This document shows, piece by piece, positions 27,936 to 36,691 of a DNA stretch of 64,000 nt. This stretch comes from Flavobacteriales bacterium (GTDB lineage: Bacteria; Bacteroidota; Bacteroidia; Flavobacteriales_E; Vicingaceae). The stretch lies in the NCBI GenBank assembly GCA_020635815.1, contig JACJZB010000001.1, positions 124,001 through 188,000 of the forward strand, in the 5' to 3' direction. Below the pieces are notes generated by a model, which worked only from the letters and a program-made list of their open reading frames with translations, was not told the DNA's origin and did not search any database. Both the position numbers and the translations under genes were made by a program. Each line of letters opens with the position of its first letter. Position 1 is the first letter of the stretch.

Positions 27936-28934
27936 TTAAACATTATTTAACTGATTTAATATTTCTTTAGCTTGGTGCCATTCAAGTCTAGGTCCAAATT
28001 GCGTAACTACTTTTGATGATGCTAAAGAAGCTAGTTTTCCTGAATCAGCAAAGCTATGCCCATTTGTAATTCCATATAAAAATGCACCGGCAAACAAGTC
28101 GCCAGCACCATTAGTGTCAATTGCTTTAACATTATATGGTTCTATATCAATAAAAGTATCACCATCAAAAATCATAGCTCCATTTTCGCCTTGTGTAATT
28201 ACAAATTTCTTTGCAGCTTTCTTTAACTCTTCTCTTGCTTCAGTAATATTGTCTTTACCTGTATAAAGCATCGCTTCTTCTTCATTACAAAATAATAAAT
28301 CAACACTAGCTCCAATAATTGATTCCATAGGTTCTTTAAAATATTTTACCATTGAAGGGTCAGAGAAAGTTAATGCAGTCTTCACTCCATTTGCCTCGGC
28401 TAATTTCTTAGCATGCTTCATGGCGTCTTGTCCATTTTCAGAAGTAACCAAATATCCTTCAATGTAAAGGTATTGAGCATCTTTAAGAGCTCCTTCCTTA
28501 ATTTCTGTTCTCGAATAATTTGATGTTATTCCTAAAAAAGTATTCATGGTTCTTGAAGCATCTTTGGTAGTCATTACCAAGCATTTTCCGGTTATTCCAG
28601 CTTCTAATGTTTCATCAAGGTTTGAATCTACGCCATTATCTTTTAAATCTTTTTTATAAAAACTACCTAACTCATCATTAGCAACTTTACAAGAATAGTA
28701 GCTTGAACCTCCAAATTGACTTACAGCAATAATTGAATTAGCTGCAGAACCTCCACACTGCATATTACTGTTGTTTAGGTTGATAGCATTAGAAACTCTG
28801 GTTTGATGTTCTTCATCAACCAATGTCATAAGTCCTTTTTCTATATTGTGTTCTTGTAAAAACTGATCATCAACTTCGGTTACGATATCTACTAAGGCAT
28901 TACCTATGCCATATACATTATACTTTTTGCTCAT
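27936..28934 (-). CDS. PfkB-family adenosine/sugar kinase
   Basis: 332 residues. PfkB signature 1 (CGGSAANSIIAVSQFG, about 61-76) and signature 2 (DTNGAGDLFAGAFLYG, about 272-287) with the catalytic Asp in GAGD. The N-terminus with GNALVDIV and the overall pattern are those annotated as adenosine kinase in Bacteroidota; ribokinase-like substrates cannot be excluded. A -7 box of the form TATATTTG is found upstream on the minus strand at 28975-28968. Confidence 0.85.
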   Translation of the reverse strand: MSKKYNVYGIGNALVDIVTEVDDQFLQEHNIEKGLMTLVDEEHQTRVSNAINLNNSNMQCGGSAANSIIAVSQFGGSSYYSCKVANDELGSFYKKDLKDNGVDSNLDETLEAGITGKCLVMTTKDASRTMNTFLGITSNYSRTEIKEGALKDAQYLYIEGYLVTSENGQDAMKHAKKLAEANGVKTALTFSDPSMVKYFKEPMESIIGASVDLLFCNEEEAMLYTGKDNITEAREELKKAAKKFVITQGENGAMIFDGDTFIDIEPYNVKAIDTNGAGDLFAGAFLYGITNGHSFADSGKLASLASSKVVTQFGPRLEWHQAKEILNQLNNV

Positions 28935-29031
28935 TCTTCAATTAATTATTAATTCAAATTTTTTTTACAAATATAGTTGTATAATATAAAACTTTCTATT
29001 AATATTGCAGCCGATTTGATATTTATATCAT

Positions 29032-29105
29032 TCCTCCTTAGCTCAGTTGGTTAGAGCATCTGACTGTTAATCAGAGGGTCCTTGGTTCGAGCCCAAGAGG
29101 GGGAG
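29032..29105 (+). tRNA. tRNA-Asn (GTT)
   Basis: Cloverleaf: acceptor TCCTCCT/AGGGGGA (one T-G wobble), D arm with AGCTCAGTTGGTTAGAGC, anticodon arm TCTGA-CTGTTAA-TCAGA with anticodon GTT, T arm CTTGG-TTCGAGC-CCAAG, discriminator G. CCA is not encoded. Confidence 0.95.
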
Positions 29106-29116
29106 CTTAAAACAAA
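29090..29116 (+). repeat. 27-nt direct repeat covering the tRNA-Asn 3' end, copy 1
   Basis: Contains the 3' half of the T arm and the acceptor strand of the tRNA plus 11 nt downstream. It is repeated exactly at 29207-29233. Confidence 0.9.
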
Positions 29117-29117
29117 G

Positions 29118-29146
29118 AAAGACTACACGAAAGTGTGGTCTTTTTT
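29118..29146 (+). terminator. Terminator of tRNA-Asn
   Basis: AAAGACTACAC-GAAA-GTGTGGTCTTT followed by T residues. Confidence 0.85.
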
Positions 29147-29174
29147 GTTTTAAAAACATTTTGGACGAGAAGTT

Positions 29175-29205
29175 TATCCTGAGCGGAATGTAATGGAGTC
29201 GAAGG
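29175..29205. repeat. Dispersed CTGAGC...GTCGAAG repeat, variant copy 2
   Basis: TCCTGAGCGGAATG then GGAGTCGAAGG: same ends as the copies at 8316 and 36575, with a longer middle. It lies between the two copies of the tRNA tail. Confidence 0.5.
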
Positions 29206-29206
29206 A

Positions 29207-29233
29207 AGCCCAAGAGGGGGAGCTTAAAACAAA
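29207..29233 (+). repeat. 27-nt direct repeat of the tRNA-Asn 3' end, copy 2
   Basis: Exact copy of 29090-29116, offset 117 nt. No tRNA body precedes it. A second, different terminator hairpin follows directly, so it looks like the stump of a second tRNA unit or an attachment-site scar. Confidence 0.9.
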
Positions 29234-29264
29234 AAAGCCTTACTAGAAATAGTAAGGCTTTTTT
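29231..29264 (+). terminator. Second terminator after the tRNA-tail copy
   Basis: AAAAAAGCCTTACTA-GAAA-TAGTAAGGCTTTTTT, a perfect 15-bp stem. Confidence 0.85.
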
Positions 29265-29397
29265 GTTATCTCATGTTTTATAAAAACCAACCTTAATAAA
29301 CTGTTAAGAAGTTATCATTTTTTTATCTGTTTTTTAGGGGATAAAGTTTTAAATTAGCCACTTCTTTTTTACTTATAAATTTAAAACTAACTTAAAG

Positions 29398-30075
29398 ATG
29401 TTTGATAAAGACGAGTTCAGAAAATATGCTACTAAACACAGAGGTATTAGTAGTACTGCTTACGATAAATATGCATCAATTCATGCCGATTATATTTCGC
29501 CAACCATTATTGAGGAGCGTCAAATGAATGTGGCATCTATGGATGTGTTCTCTAGATTAATGATGGATAGAATCATTTTTTTAGGAACAGGAATTAACGA
29601 TTATGTTGCTAACATTATTCAAGCTCAATTATTGTTTTTAGAGTCTGTTGATGCTAAAAAAGACATTCAAATTTATTTAAACTCGCCAGGTGGTGGAGTT
29701 TATGCAGGTTTAGGTATATACGATACAATGCAATATATTGCTCCAGATGTAGCTACAATTTGTACAGGTATGGCAGCTTCTATGGGAGCAGTTTTATTAT
29801 GTGCTGGTGCAGAAGGTAAAAGAACAGCTTTGCCACATTCACGAGTTATGATACACCAGCCTTTAGGTGGAGCTCAAGGACAAGCATCTGACATCGAAAT
29901 TACAGCTAGAGAAATTCAGAAACTAAAGAAAGAGTTGTATGATATAATTTCTAAGCATTCAGGGAAAGATTATGACCAAGTTTGGAAAGATAGTGATAGA
30001 GACTATTGGATGATTGCTCAAGAAGCAAAAGAATATGGAATGATTGATGAAGTTCTAGTTCGAGATAAGAAGTAA
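29398..30075 (+). CDS. clpP: ATP-dependent Clp protease proteolytic subunit
   Basis: 225 residues. Catalytic Ser128 in GMAASMGA and His153 in RVMIHQPLGG, the NSPGGGVYAGLGIYD loop, and the C-terminal YGMIDEVL are present. ClpP forms the double-heptamer chamber fed by ClpX or ClpA; no clpX gene lies in the window. The 30-residue N-terminal part before ADYISPTIIEERQ is longer than in E. coli, as usual in this phylum. Confidence 0.96.
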   Translation: MFDKDEFRKYATKHRGISSTAYDKYASIHADYISPTIIEERQMNVASMDVFSRLMMDRIIFLGTGINDYVANIIQAQLLFLESVDAKKDIQIYLNSPGGGVYAGLGIYDTMQYIAPDVATICTGMAASMGAVLLCAGAEGKRTALPHSRVMIHQPLGGAQGQASDIEITAREIQKLKKELYDIISKHSGKDYDQVWKDSDRDYWMIAQEAKEYGMIDEVLVRDKK

Positions 30076-30088
30076 AATTTTGAAATTC

Positions 30089-30120
30089 AAAGTCCGGTGC
30101 TAATGTGCCGGACTTTTTTT
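30089..30120 (+). terminator. clpP terminator
   Basis: AAGTCCGG / CCGGACTT stem with an 11-nt loop region and a run of seven T. Confidence 0.85.
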
Positions 30121-30164
30121 ATAAACAATAATATCAATTGGCATAAAGCCTAAAAAAGAAAAAG

Positions 30165-31454
30165 ATGAGTTACATAGCACAAATTCATGCAAGACAAATT
30201 TTAGATTCAAGAGGTAATCCTACAGTAGAAGTAGATGTAATTACTCAAACAGGCGTATTAGGAAGAGCTGCTGTTCCTTCAGGAGCATCTACAGGTAAAC
30301 ATGAAGCCGTAGAGCTTAGAGATGGTGATGCTGGAATGTATATGGGGAAAGGAGTTTTAAAAGCTGTAAATAACATTAATACAGTTTTAAACGAAGAATT
30401 ACAGGGAGCTTACGTGTTGGATCAAACAGCTATTGATAATGCAATGATTGCATTAGATGGTTCTGAGAATAAAGGTAATTTAGGAGCAAACGCAATTTTA
30501 GGAGTTTCTCTTGCAGTTGCAAAAGCAGCATCAGAAGAAACTGGCGTACCTTTATATAATTATATTGGAGGGGTTAATGCGAATACCTTACCAATACCAA
30601 TGATGAATATTTTAAACGGAGGTTCTCACGCTGATAATAGCATCGACTTTCAAGAGTTTATGGTGATGCCAGTTGGAGCTCGTTCGTTTAGCGAAGGTTT
30701 AAGAATGGGAACAGAAGTGTTTCATCATTTAAAAGAGGTGTTAAAATCTAAAGGACACTCAACAAATGTTGGTGACGAAGGAGGTTTTGCTCCAAATTTA
30801 GGTTCTAATGAAGAAGCAATAGAAACCGTTTTAATGGCAATTGAAAAAGCGGGTTATAAGCCAGGCGATGATATGTATATAGCAATGGATGCAGCAAGTT
30901 CTGAGTTTTATAATGCAGAAGAAAAAGTATATCATTTTCACCAATCAACTGGAGATAAGTTAACTTCATCAGAAATGGTAAGCTATTGGGCAGACTGGAC
31001 AAAGAAATACCCAATTTTATCAATTGAAGATGGATTAGATGAAGATGATTGGAGTGGGTGGAATCAGTTAACAGCTTCAATTGGTAATAAAGTACAATTG
31101 GTTGGTGATGATTTATTTGTAACCAATACAAAAAGATTGGCAAGAGGAATTGAAGAAAAATCAGCAAACTCTATATTAATTAAAGTAAACCAAATTGGTA
31201 CATTAACCGAAACGATAAATGCTGTTGATATGGCAAATAGAGCTTCATTTACATCAGTAATGAGTCACCGTTCTGGAGAAACAGAAGATACAACAATTGC
31301 TGATTTAGCAGTAGCTTTAAATACAGGCCAAATTAAAACAGGTTCGGCTTCTCGTTCTGATAGAATGGCAAAATATAACCAGTTGTTAAGAATAGAAGAA
31401 GCTTTAGGTTCTTCAGCTAGATATTTAGGGCGAGATTTTAAATTTTTAAAATAG
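30165..31454 (+). CDS. eno: Enolase
   Basis: 429 residues, full length. Conserved SRGNPTVEVDV, GDEGGFAPN (general acid/base loop), metal ligands in SIEDGLDEDDW and GDDLFVTN, and SHRSGETEDTTIADLAVA. Converts 2-phosphoglycerate to phosphoenolpyruvate. Single-gene unit with terminators on both sides. Confidence 0.98.
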   Translation: MSYIAQIHARQILDSRGNPTVEVDVITQTGVLGRAAVPSGASTGKHEAVELRDGDAGMYMGKGVLKAVNNINTVLNEELQGAYVLDQTAIDNAMIALDGSENKGNLGANAILGVSLAVAKAASEETGVPLYNYIGGVNANTLPIPMMNILNGGSHADNSIDFQEFMVMPVGARSFSEGLRMGTEVFHHLKEVLKSKGHSTNVGDEGGFAPNLGSNEEAIETVLMAIEKAGYKPGDDMYIAMDAASSEFYNAEEKVYHFHQSTGDKLTSSEMVSYWADWTKKYPILSIEDGLDEDDWSGWNQLTASIGNKVQLVGDDLFVTNTKRLARGIEEKSANSILIKVNQIGTLTETINAVDMANRASFTSVMSHRSGETEDTTIADLAVALNTGQIKTGSASRSDRMAKYNQLLRIEEALGSSARYLGRDFKFLK

Positions 31455-31475
31455 AATTTCGTAGCTCCTTTTAAC

Positions 31476-31510
31476 AAAAAAATCCTCTTCTTTTAATGAG
31501 GATTTTTTTG
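31476..31510 (+). terminator. eno terminator
   Basis: AAAAAAATCCTC / GAGGATTTTTTT around a 10-nt loop. Confidence 0.8.
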
Positions 31511-31647
31511 TTTGAATTTTATTGAAATGGGATAATAAAAATTATTTTCAAATTATTTGATTCATTTAGTACTATTCGTTTGCAAATTAATTTTTCGTTG
31601 GTTAAATTCGCAAGACTCAGAAGAAAATTATTAAACACCTATTTATT

Positions 31648-32931
31648 ATGTCAGAAGTTGCAAAATTAGAATTGAACGGGGAAACCTATGAGTTTCCTGT
31701 TATTGAAGGAACAGAAAATGAAAAAGCGATAGATATAACTAAGCTTAGAGGAGCAACGGGTTATATTACTATCGATCCAGGATTTAAGAACACAGGTTCG
31801 TGTAAAAGTAATATTACTTTTTTAGATGGTGAAAAAGGAATATTGAGATATAGAGGATATTCAATTGAAGATTTAGCTGAGAAAGCAAGTTTTCTTGAGG
31901 TTTCTTATGCAGTTATATTTGGTGAATTACCAACAAAAGCACAATTAGAACAATTTGAAAACGATATTAGAAAGAATACATTGGTAAATGAGGAAATGAA
32001 AGACATCATTGATGGTTTTCCTAAAAGTGCCCACCCAATGGGTATCTTATCTTCACTAACAAGTGCTTTAACTGCATTTAACCCTAAAGCTGTTAATGTA
32101 GAAAGTCAAGAAGAAATTTATAAGGCTGTATGTAAAACTATCGCAAAATTCTCTATTTTATCTACATGGGTACATAGAAAAAGAGAGGGATTTCCTTTAA
32201 ACTATTATGATAATTCTAAAGGATATGTAGAAAACTTTTTAAGAATGATGTTTTCTATTCCAACTGAAGAGTATAAAGTAAATCCAGTTGTTGTTGATGC
32301 GTTAGATAAATTATTGATTTTACATGCTGATCACGAGCAAAACTGCTCAACATCTACCGTTAGAATAGTTGGTTCGTCTCATGCAGGATTATTCGCATCT
32401 ATTGCTGCTGGAGTTTCAGCTTTGTGGGGACCATTACATGGTGGAGCAAATCAAGCTGTGATAGAAATGTTAGAAGCTATTAAAGCTGATGGGGGTGATG
32501 TAGCTAAATTTATTGCTAAAGCAAAAGATAAAGATGACCCTTTTAGACTAATGGGTTTTGGACACAGGGTTTATAAAAACTTTGATCCAAGAGCAAGAAT
32601 CATTAAAAAAGCTGCTGACGATGTGTTGGCTGCTTTAGGTGTTAATGATCCAATTTTAGATATTGCTAAAACATTAGAAAAAGCAGCATTAGAAGATGAG
32701 TATTTTAAAGCAAGAAATTTATATCCAAATGTTGATTTCTACTCAGGCATTATCTATAGAGCTTTAGGAATACCAACAGAAATGTTTACGGTAATGTTTG
32801 CAGTTGGCCGTCTTCCTGGTTGGATTGCCCAATGGTTAGAAATGAGGTTAAACGCAGAACCTATTGGTCGTCCTCGCCAGGTTTATACAGGAGAAAACCT
32901 AAGAACTTTTAAAGATATATCGAACAGATAA
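31648..32931 (+). CDS. gltA: Citrate synthase
   Basis: 427 residues. Active-site motifs LHADHEQNCSTSTVR (first His), WGPLHGGANQAV and FGHRVYKNFDPRA, and the C-terminal RPRQVYTG. Length and N-terminal strand domain match the hexameric, NADH-sensitive type of Gram-negative bacteria. First step of the TCA cycle. Own terminator follows. Confidence 0.97.
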   Translation: MSEVAKLELNGETYEFPVIEGTENEKAIDITKLRGATGYITIDPGFKNTGSCKSNITFLDGEKGILRYRGYSIEDLAEKASFLEVSYAVIFGELPTKAQLEQFENDIRKNTLVNEEMKDIIDGFPKSAHPMGILSSLTSALTAFNPKAVNVESQEEIYKAVCKTIAKFSILSTWVHRKREGFPLNYYDNSKGYVENFLRMMFSIPTEEYKVNPVVVDALDKLLILHADHEQNCSTSTVRIVGSSHAGLFASIAAGVSALWGPLHGGANQAVIEMLEAIKADGGDVAKFIAKAKDKDDPFRLMGFGHRVYKNFDPRARIIKKAADDVLAALGVNDPILDIAKTLEKAALEDEYFKARNLYPNVDFYSGIIYRALGIPTEMFTVMFAVGRLPGWIAQWLEMRLNAEPIGRPRQVYTGENLRTFKDISNR

Positions 32932-32948
32932 ACACATTAAATAATCTT

Positions 32949-32987
32949 AAAAAAGGTTATTCATTTTATGAATAACCTTTTTTTTTA
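32949..32987 (+). terminator. gltA terminator
   Basis: AAAAAAGGTTATTC / GAATAACCTTTTTT with a 7-nt loop and extended T run. Confidence 0.88.
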
Positions 32988-33027
32988 CCACTTATGTAAA
33001 TAGATTTTATATCTATTTAGAAACAAG

Positions 33028-33035
33028 TAAATTTG
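33028..33035 (+). promoter_or_regulatory. Candidate -7 box just before the ABC exporter genes
   Basis: TAAATTTG matches TAnnTTTG and ends only 4 nt before the ATG at 33040, so the transcript would be almost leaderless. Confidence 0.4.
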
Positions 33036-33039
33036 CTGT

Positions 33040-33993
33040 ATGGATTTGTTACATGTAAAAAGAGTATATAAAAGTTACGCTAGCCACAAGGCTTTGCACA
33101 ATGTTTCTATACATATTCCAGAACAAAGTATTTTTGGTTTATTAGGGCCGAATGGAGCTGGAAAAACGTCATTGATTCGAATAATTAATCAAATTACTGC
33201 ACCAGATAAAGGAGAGGTGTTTTTTGAAAAAGAAAAATTATCTCCAAAGCATATTTCTCAAATAGGCTATTTACCTGAAGAAAGAGGGTTGTATAAAAAG
33301 ATGAAAGTGGGCGAGCAAGCTCTTTATTTAGCACAACTAAAAGGAATGCCTAAAAATGAAGCAAAAATAAAGCTTCAAAATTGGTTCGAAAAATTTGATA
33401 TTGCTCCTTGGTGGGATAAAAAAGTTGAAGAATTATCGAAAGGAATGGCTCAGAAGGTTCAGTTTATTACAACTGTTTTGCACGAGCCTAAATTGTTAAT
33501 ATTAGATGAACCGTTTAGTGGTTTTGACCCTATAAATACTAACTTAATTAAAAAAGAAATTTTAGAATTAAGAGAAAATGGGAGTACCATTATTTTCTCA
33601 ACACACAACATGGAGTCGGTAGAGGAAATTTGTGATAGCATAGCATTGATTAATAAATCAAAGAAAATTTTAGATGGGAATGTCGATGATATAAAACATC
33701 AATACAGATCAAATACTTACGAAATTGTTTTTGTAGGAAATATGATAGCTTTTTCAACGGCATTATGGACTGGATTTGAAATCCTGAAATCATCTACAGA
33801 GAATGGTAAAACTAAAGTTGAGGTAAAAGGAACATCGCCTAATACAAGTGTAAATTCATTGATTGGAGCATTAGTAAGTCAAGTAAAAATTATTTCAGTA
33901 AACGAACATACACCAAGTATGAATGAAATTTTCATCCAAAAAGTGCAAGAGGTTATGCCAGAAACATTAGAAGAAGGAGGAGATGATGAATAA
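33040..33993 (+). CDS. ABC transporter ATP-binding protein (NatA-like)
   Basis: 317 residues. Walker A GPNGAGKT (36-43), a signature of the relaxed form LSKGMAQ, Walker B LLILDEPFSGFDP and the H-loop FSTHNM; a C-terminal accessory domain of ~90 residues. The subfamily drives ABC-2 exporters such as NatAB (Na+ efflux) or YhaQP. Its last 11 nt overlap the permease gene, so the pair is translated together. Confidence 0.9.
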   Translation: MDLLHVKRVYKSYASHKALHNVSIHIPEQSIFGLLGPNGAGKTSLIRIINQITAPDKGEVFFEKEKLSPKHISQIGYLPEERGLYKKMKVGEQALYLAQLKGMPKNEAKIKLQNWFEKFDIAPWWDKKVEELSKGMAQKVQFITTVLHEPKLLILDEPFSGFDPINTNLIKKEILELRENGSTIIFSTHNMESVEEICDSIALINKSKKILDGNVDDIKHQYRSNTYEIVFVGNMIAFSTALWTGFEILKSSTENGKTKVEVKGTSPNTSVNSLIGALVSQVKIISVNEHTPSMNEIFIQKVQEVMPETLEEGGDDE

Positions 33994-35296
33994 AATAGCA
34001 TTAATTATAAAACGAGAATATTTAACAAGAGTTAAAAAAACTTCTTTTTTGGTAATGACTTTGGTTGGTCCATTATTAATGGCAGCATTAATGATAGTGC
34101 CTGCCTGGTTAGCATTGGAAGGTAAAGATGTTCAAATGGTTCAAGTAATAGATGAAACAGGTCAATTTATTAACCAATTTGAAAGCACAGAAACCTTACA
34201 GTTTGAACACCAATTTGTAAGTATAGAAAAAGCAAAAGAAGAATTTTACGATACAAAATACACTTCTATTTTGTACATCAATTCAACAGACAAAGATGGT
34301 GAAGTTGAGATGTTTTACAAAAAACAACCTGGTGTTTCAACGATAAAACAAATTGAAAATACAATAGAATCTGCTATTAATACTTTAGAGCTTAAAAATA
34401 AATTTGATATTTCAAAAGATCAGTTAGATCAAGCAAAATCTAATATTACAATAAAAACTATTTATAGAGATATATCAGGAGATGAAGAGTCTAAAAGCTC
34501 TACAATTAGTAGTGTGCTTGGCTTAGCTGGAGCAGTTATGATTTACTTTTTTATTTTCATGTATGGTATCCAAGTAATGCGAGGTGTTATTGAAGAAAAA
34601 ACAAGTCGTATTGTTGAAATCATTATCTCTTCTGTAAAACCTTTTCAGCTAATGATGGGGAAAATACTAGGGATAGCATTGGTTGGTTTAACGCAATTTA
34701 TTTTATGGATGGTTTTAACAGGAGCTATTGTTACAGTTGCACAAGTTGTTCTTCATCAATCAATTAATATGTCGTCAAATCCTTCAGGTATAGAAGAGGT
34801 TATGCAAGGGCAAGATGCCCAAGTTGAGAGTCAGAAAATACTAACCCAGTTTGAGTCGATAATTGATGAAATCCCAATTTCTCAACTCTTATTTTCATTT
34901 TTGTTTTATTTCTTAGGTGGATATTTATTGTACGCTGCATTATTAGCAGCAATTGGCTCTGCTGTAGATAGTGAGGCAGATACACAACAATTTATGATGC
35001 CAGTAACTATTCCATTAATATTTTCGTTTGTAGTAGCACAAACTGTAATTGAAAATCCTGATGGGGCAATGGCATTTTGGCTATCAATATTTCCATTAAC
35101 TTCACCTATAATAATGATGGTAAGAATTCCTTTTGGAGTAGATGCTTGGGAACTGGCATTATCAATGGTATTATTGGTGTTAGGTTTTATAGGAACAACA
35201 TGGATGGCAGGAAAAATTTATCGTACAGGTATTTTAATGTATGGTAAAAAAGTAAATTACAAAGAGCTTTGGAAATGGCTTTTTTATAAAGGATAA
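33983..35296 (+). CDS. ABC-2 type permease (NatB-like)
   Basis: 437 residues. One N-terminal membrane helix (about 22-45), a ~130-residue extracytoplasmic domain, then five or six membrane helices (about 178-425) with the ABC-2 motif GVIEEKTSRIVEIIISSVKP on the cytoplasmic loop. A second ATG 3 nt downstream could also be the start. Pairs with the overlapping ATPase gene; exported substrate unknown. Confidence 0.9.
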   Translation: MMNKIALIIKREYLTRVKKTSFLVMTLVGPLLMAALMIVPAWLALEGKDVQMVQVIDETGQFINQFESTETLQFEHQFVSIEKAKEEFYDTKYTSILYINSTDKDGEVEMFYKKQPGVSTIKQIENTIESAINTLELKNKFDISKDQLDQAKSNITIKTIYRDISGDEESKSSTISSVLGLAGAVMIYFFIFMYGIQVMRGVIEEKTSRIVEIIISSVKPFQLMMGKILGIALVGLTQFILWMVLTGAIVTVAQVVLHQSINMSSNPSGIEEVMQGQDAQVESQKILTQFESIIDEIPISQLLFSFLFYFLGGYLLYAALLAAIGSAVDSEADTQQFMMPVTIPLIFSFVVAQTVIENPDGAMAFWLSIFPLTSPIIMMVRIPFGVDAWELALSMVLLVLGFIGTTWMAGKIYRTGILMYGKKVNYKELWKWLFYKG

Positions 35297-35300
35297 TTTT

Positions 35301-35366
35301 GTTGTTGGTTGATTGTTACTTGTTAATGGTCTATTTTTTTGATAAATCAATCAATCAACTAACAAC
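35301..35366. repeat. Inverted repeat between the ABC permease and the NtrC-like gene
   Basis: GTTGTTGGTTGATTG (35301-35315) faces CAATCAACTAACAAC (35352-35366), 15-nt arms with one mismatch, 36 nt apart. There is no T run, so it is not an ordinary terminator; a binding site or a cruciform/hairpin in the leader is possible. Confidence 0.6.
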
Positions 35367-35386
35367 TAACAACAAAAAACAAAATA

Positions 35387-36559
35387 ATGGCAAACATTTT
35401 AATAATAGACGACGAAAGACCAATTAGAAATACGCTAAAAGAAATTTTAGAGTACGAAAAGTTTAAAGTAGATGAGGCAGAAGATGGACCAAGTGGTTTA
35501 GAGAAAATTAAATCAGGAAAATATGATTTAATAATGTGCGATATTAAAATGCCAATGATGGATGGCTTGGAAGTTTTAGAGAAGGCTGTTGATTTAGGTA
35601 TTGACACGCCAATTGTAATGATTTCTGGACATGGTACAATAGAAACAGCGGTAGAAGCCTTAAAAAAAGGAGCTTATGATTTTATTGCAAAGCCATTAGA
35701 TTTAAATCGATTGTTGGTTACTGTTCGTAATGCTTTAGATAGAAAAGAATTAGTTCAAGAAACTAAAAAATTACGTAGAAAAGTTAGTGGAGGAAAGGGG
35801 CAAACTCAAATTATTGGAGAATCAGACGGGATTAAACAAGTGCGTGAAATGATTGCTAAAGTTGCTCCTAGTGATGCCAGAGTTTTAATAACAGGAGGGA
35901 ATGGAACAGGAAAAGAATTGGTTGCAAGAAGTTTGCATGAACAATCAGAAAGAAATAAAGCACCTTTTGTTGAGGTGAATTGTGCTGCAATTCCATCAGA
36001 ATTAATTGAAAGTGAATTGTTTGGTCACGAAAAGGGAGCATTTACTTCTGCTATTAAACAACGTAAAGGTTGTTTTGAGCAAGCCGAAGGTGGTACGCTT
36101 TTTCTAGATGAAATTGGAGATATGAGTTTGTCGGCACAAGCAAAAGTGTTGCGTGCTTTGCAAGAAAGTAGAATAACGAGAGTGGGAGGAGAAAAAGAAA
36201 TTTCTGTAAATGTTCGAGTGCTAGCTGCAACCAATAAAGATCTAGTAAAAGAAATCGCTGAAAACAATTTTAGAGAAGATTTATATCATCGTTTAGGAGT
36301 TATTTTAATTCATGTTCCTTCATTAAACGATAGAAAAGATGATGTTCCTATTTTGGCTAATTACTTCTTAGAGCAATTGTGTCAAGACCATGGTTCAGCA
36401 ATAAAAGAATTCGATAAAGCGGCTTTAGAAGAACTCAAAAAAGTAGATTGGACAGGTAATATTAGAGAGTTACGAAACATTGTCGAGCGTTTAATTATAC
36501 TTTGTGATAAAACAATAACTGCTGCCGATATTAAAATGTATGCAAATCCCAAAGGGTAG
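35387..36559 (+). CDS. NtrC-like sigma-54 activator response regulator lacking the HTH
   Basis: 390 residues. Receiver domain (D52 in IMCDIKMP, K about 102) and AAA+ sigma-54 activation domain with Walker A GGNGTGKE (170-177) and Walker B GGTLFLDEIGD. The sigma-54 contact loop reads GAFTSA (217-222) rather than GAFTGA. The protein ends soon after the AAA+ lid (NIRELRNIVERL), so the usual ~50-residue Fis-type DNA-binding domain is absent. It may activate from solution or with a partner. No kinase gene adjacent. Confidence 0.9.
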   Translation: MANILIIDDERPIRNTLKEILEYEKFKVDEAEDGPSGLEKIKSGKYDLIMCDIKMPMMDGLEVLEKAVDLGIDTPIVMISGHGTIETAVEALKKGAYDFIAKPLDLNRLLVTVRNALDRKELVQETKKLRRKVSGGKGQTQIIGESDGIKQVREMIAKVAPSDARVLITGGNGTGKELVARSLHEQSERNKAPFVEVNCAAIPSELIESELFGHEKGAFTSAIKQRKGCFEQAEGGTLFLDEIGDMSLSAQAKVLRALQESRITRVGGEKEISVNVRVLAATNKDLVKEIAENNFREDLYHRLGVILIHVPSLNDRKDDVPILANYFLEQLCQDHGSAIKEFDKAALEELKKVDWTGNIRELRNIVERLIILCDKTITAADIKMYANPKG

Positions 36560-36574
36560 ATAGCCTCATTATTT

Positions 36575-36598
36575 GTCACTCTGAGCTTGTCGAAGAGT
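36575..36598. repeat. Dispersed CTGAGC...GTCGAAG repeat, copy 3
   Basis: GTCACTCTGAGCTTGTCGAA begins 15 nt after the stop of the NtrC-like gene. Confidence 0.7.
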
Positions 36599-36630
36599 TT
36601 AATTTAATTCATCCCTAATTAAATTAGATG

Positions 36631-36638
36631 TACCTTTG
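36631..36638 (+). promoter_or_regulatory. Candidate -7 box for the DEAD-box helicase
   Basis: TACCTTTG fits TAnnTTTG, 53 nt before the ATG. Confidence 0.35.
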
Positions 36639-36691
36639 CATTTCATTTTGAAATGACATTAACAATTAATCTCATTTCATAAAAAGATTAT

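Noticed and set aside
29118..29264. CRISPR-like repeat structure around tRNA-Asn
   Set aside because: Only two copies, spaced by terminators; they are tRNA-tail duplications. No cas genes and no CRISPR array anywhere in the window.
35301..35366. Inverted repeat taken as the terminator of the ABC genes
   Set aside because: 36-nt loop and no T run after the second arm; kept only as an inverted repeat.
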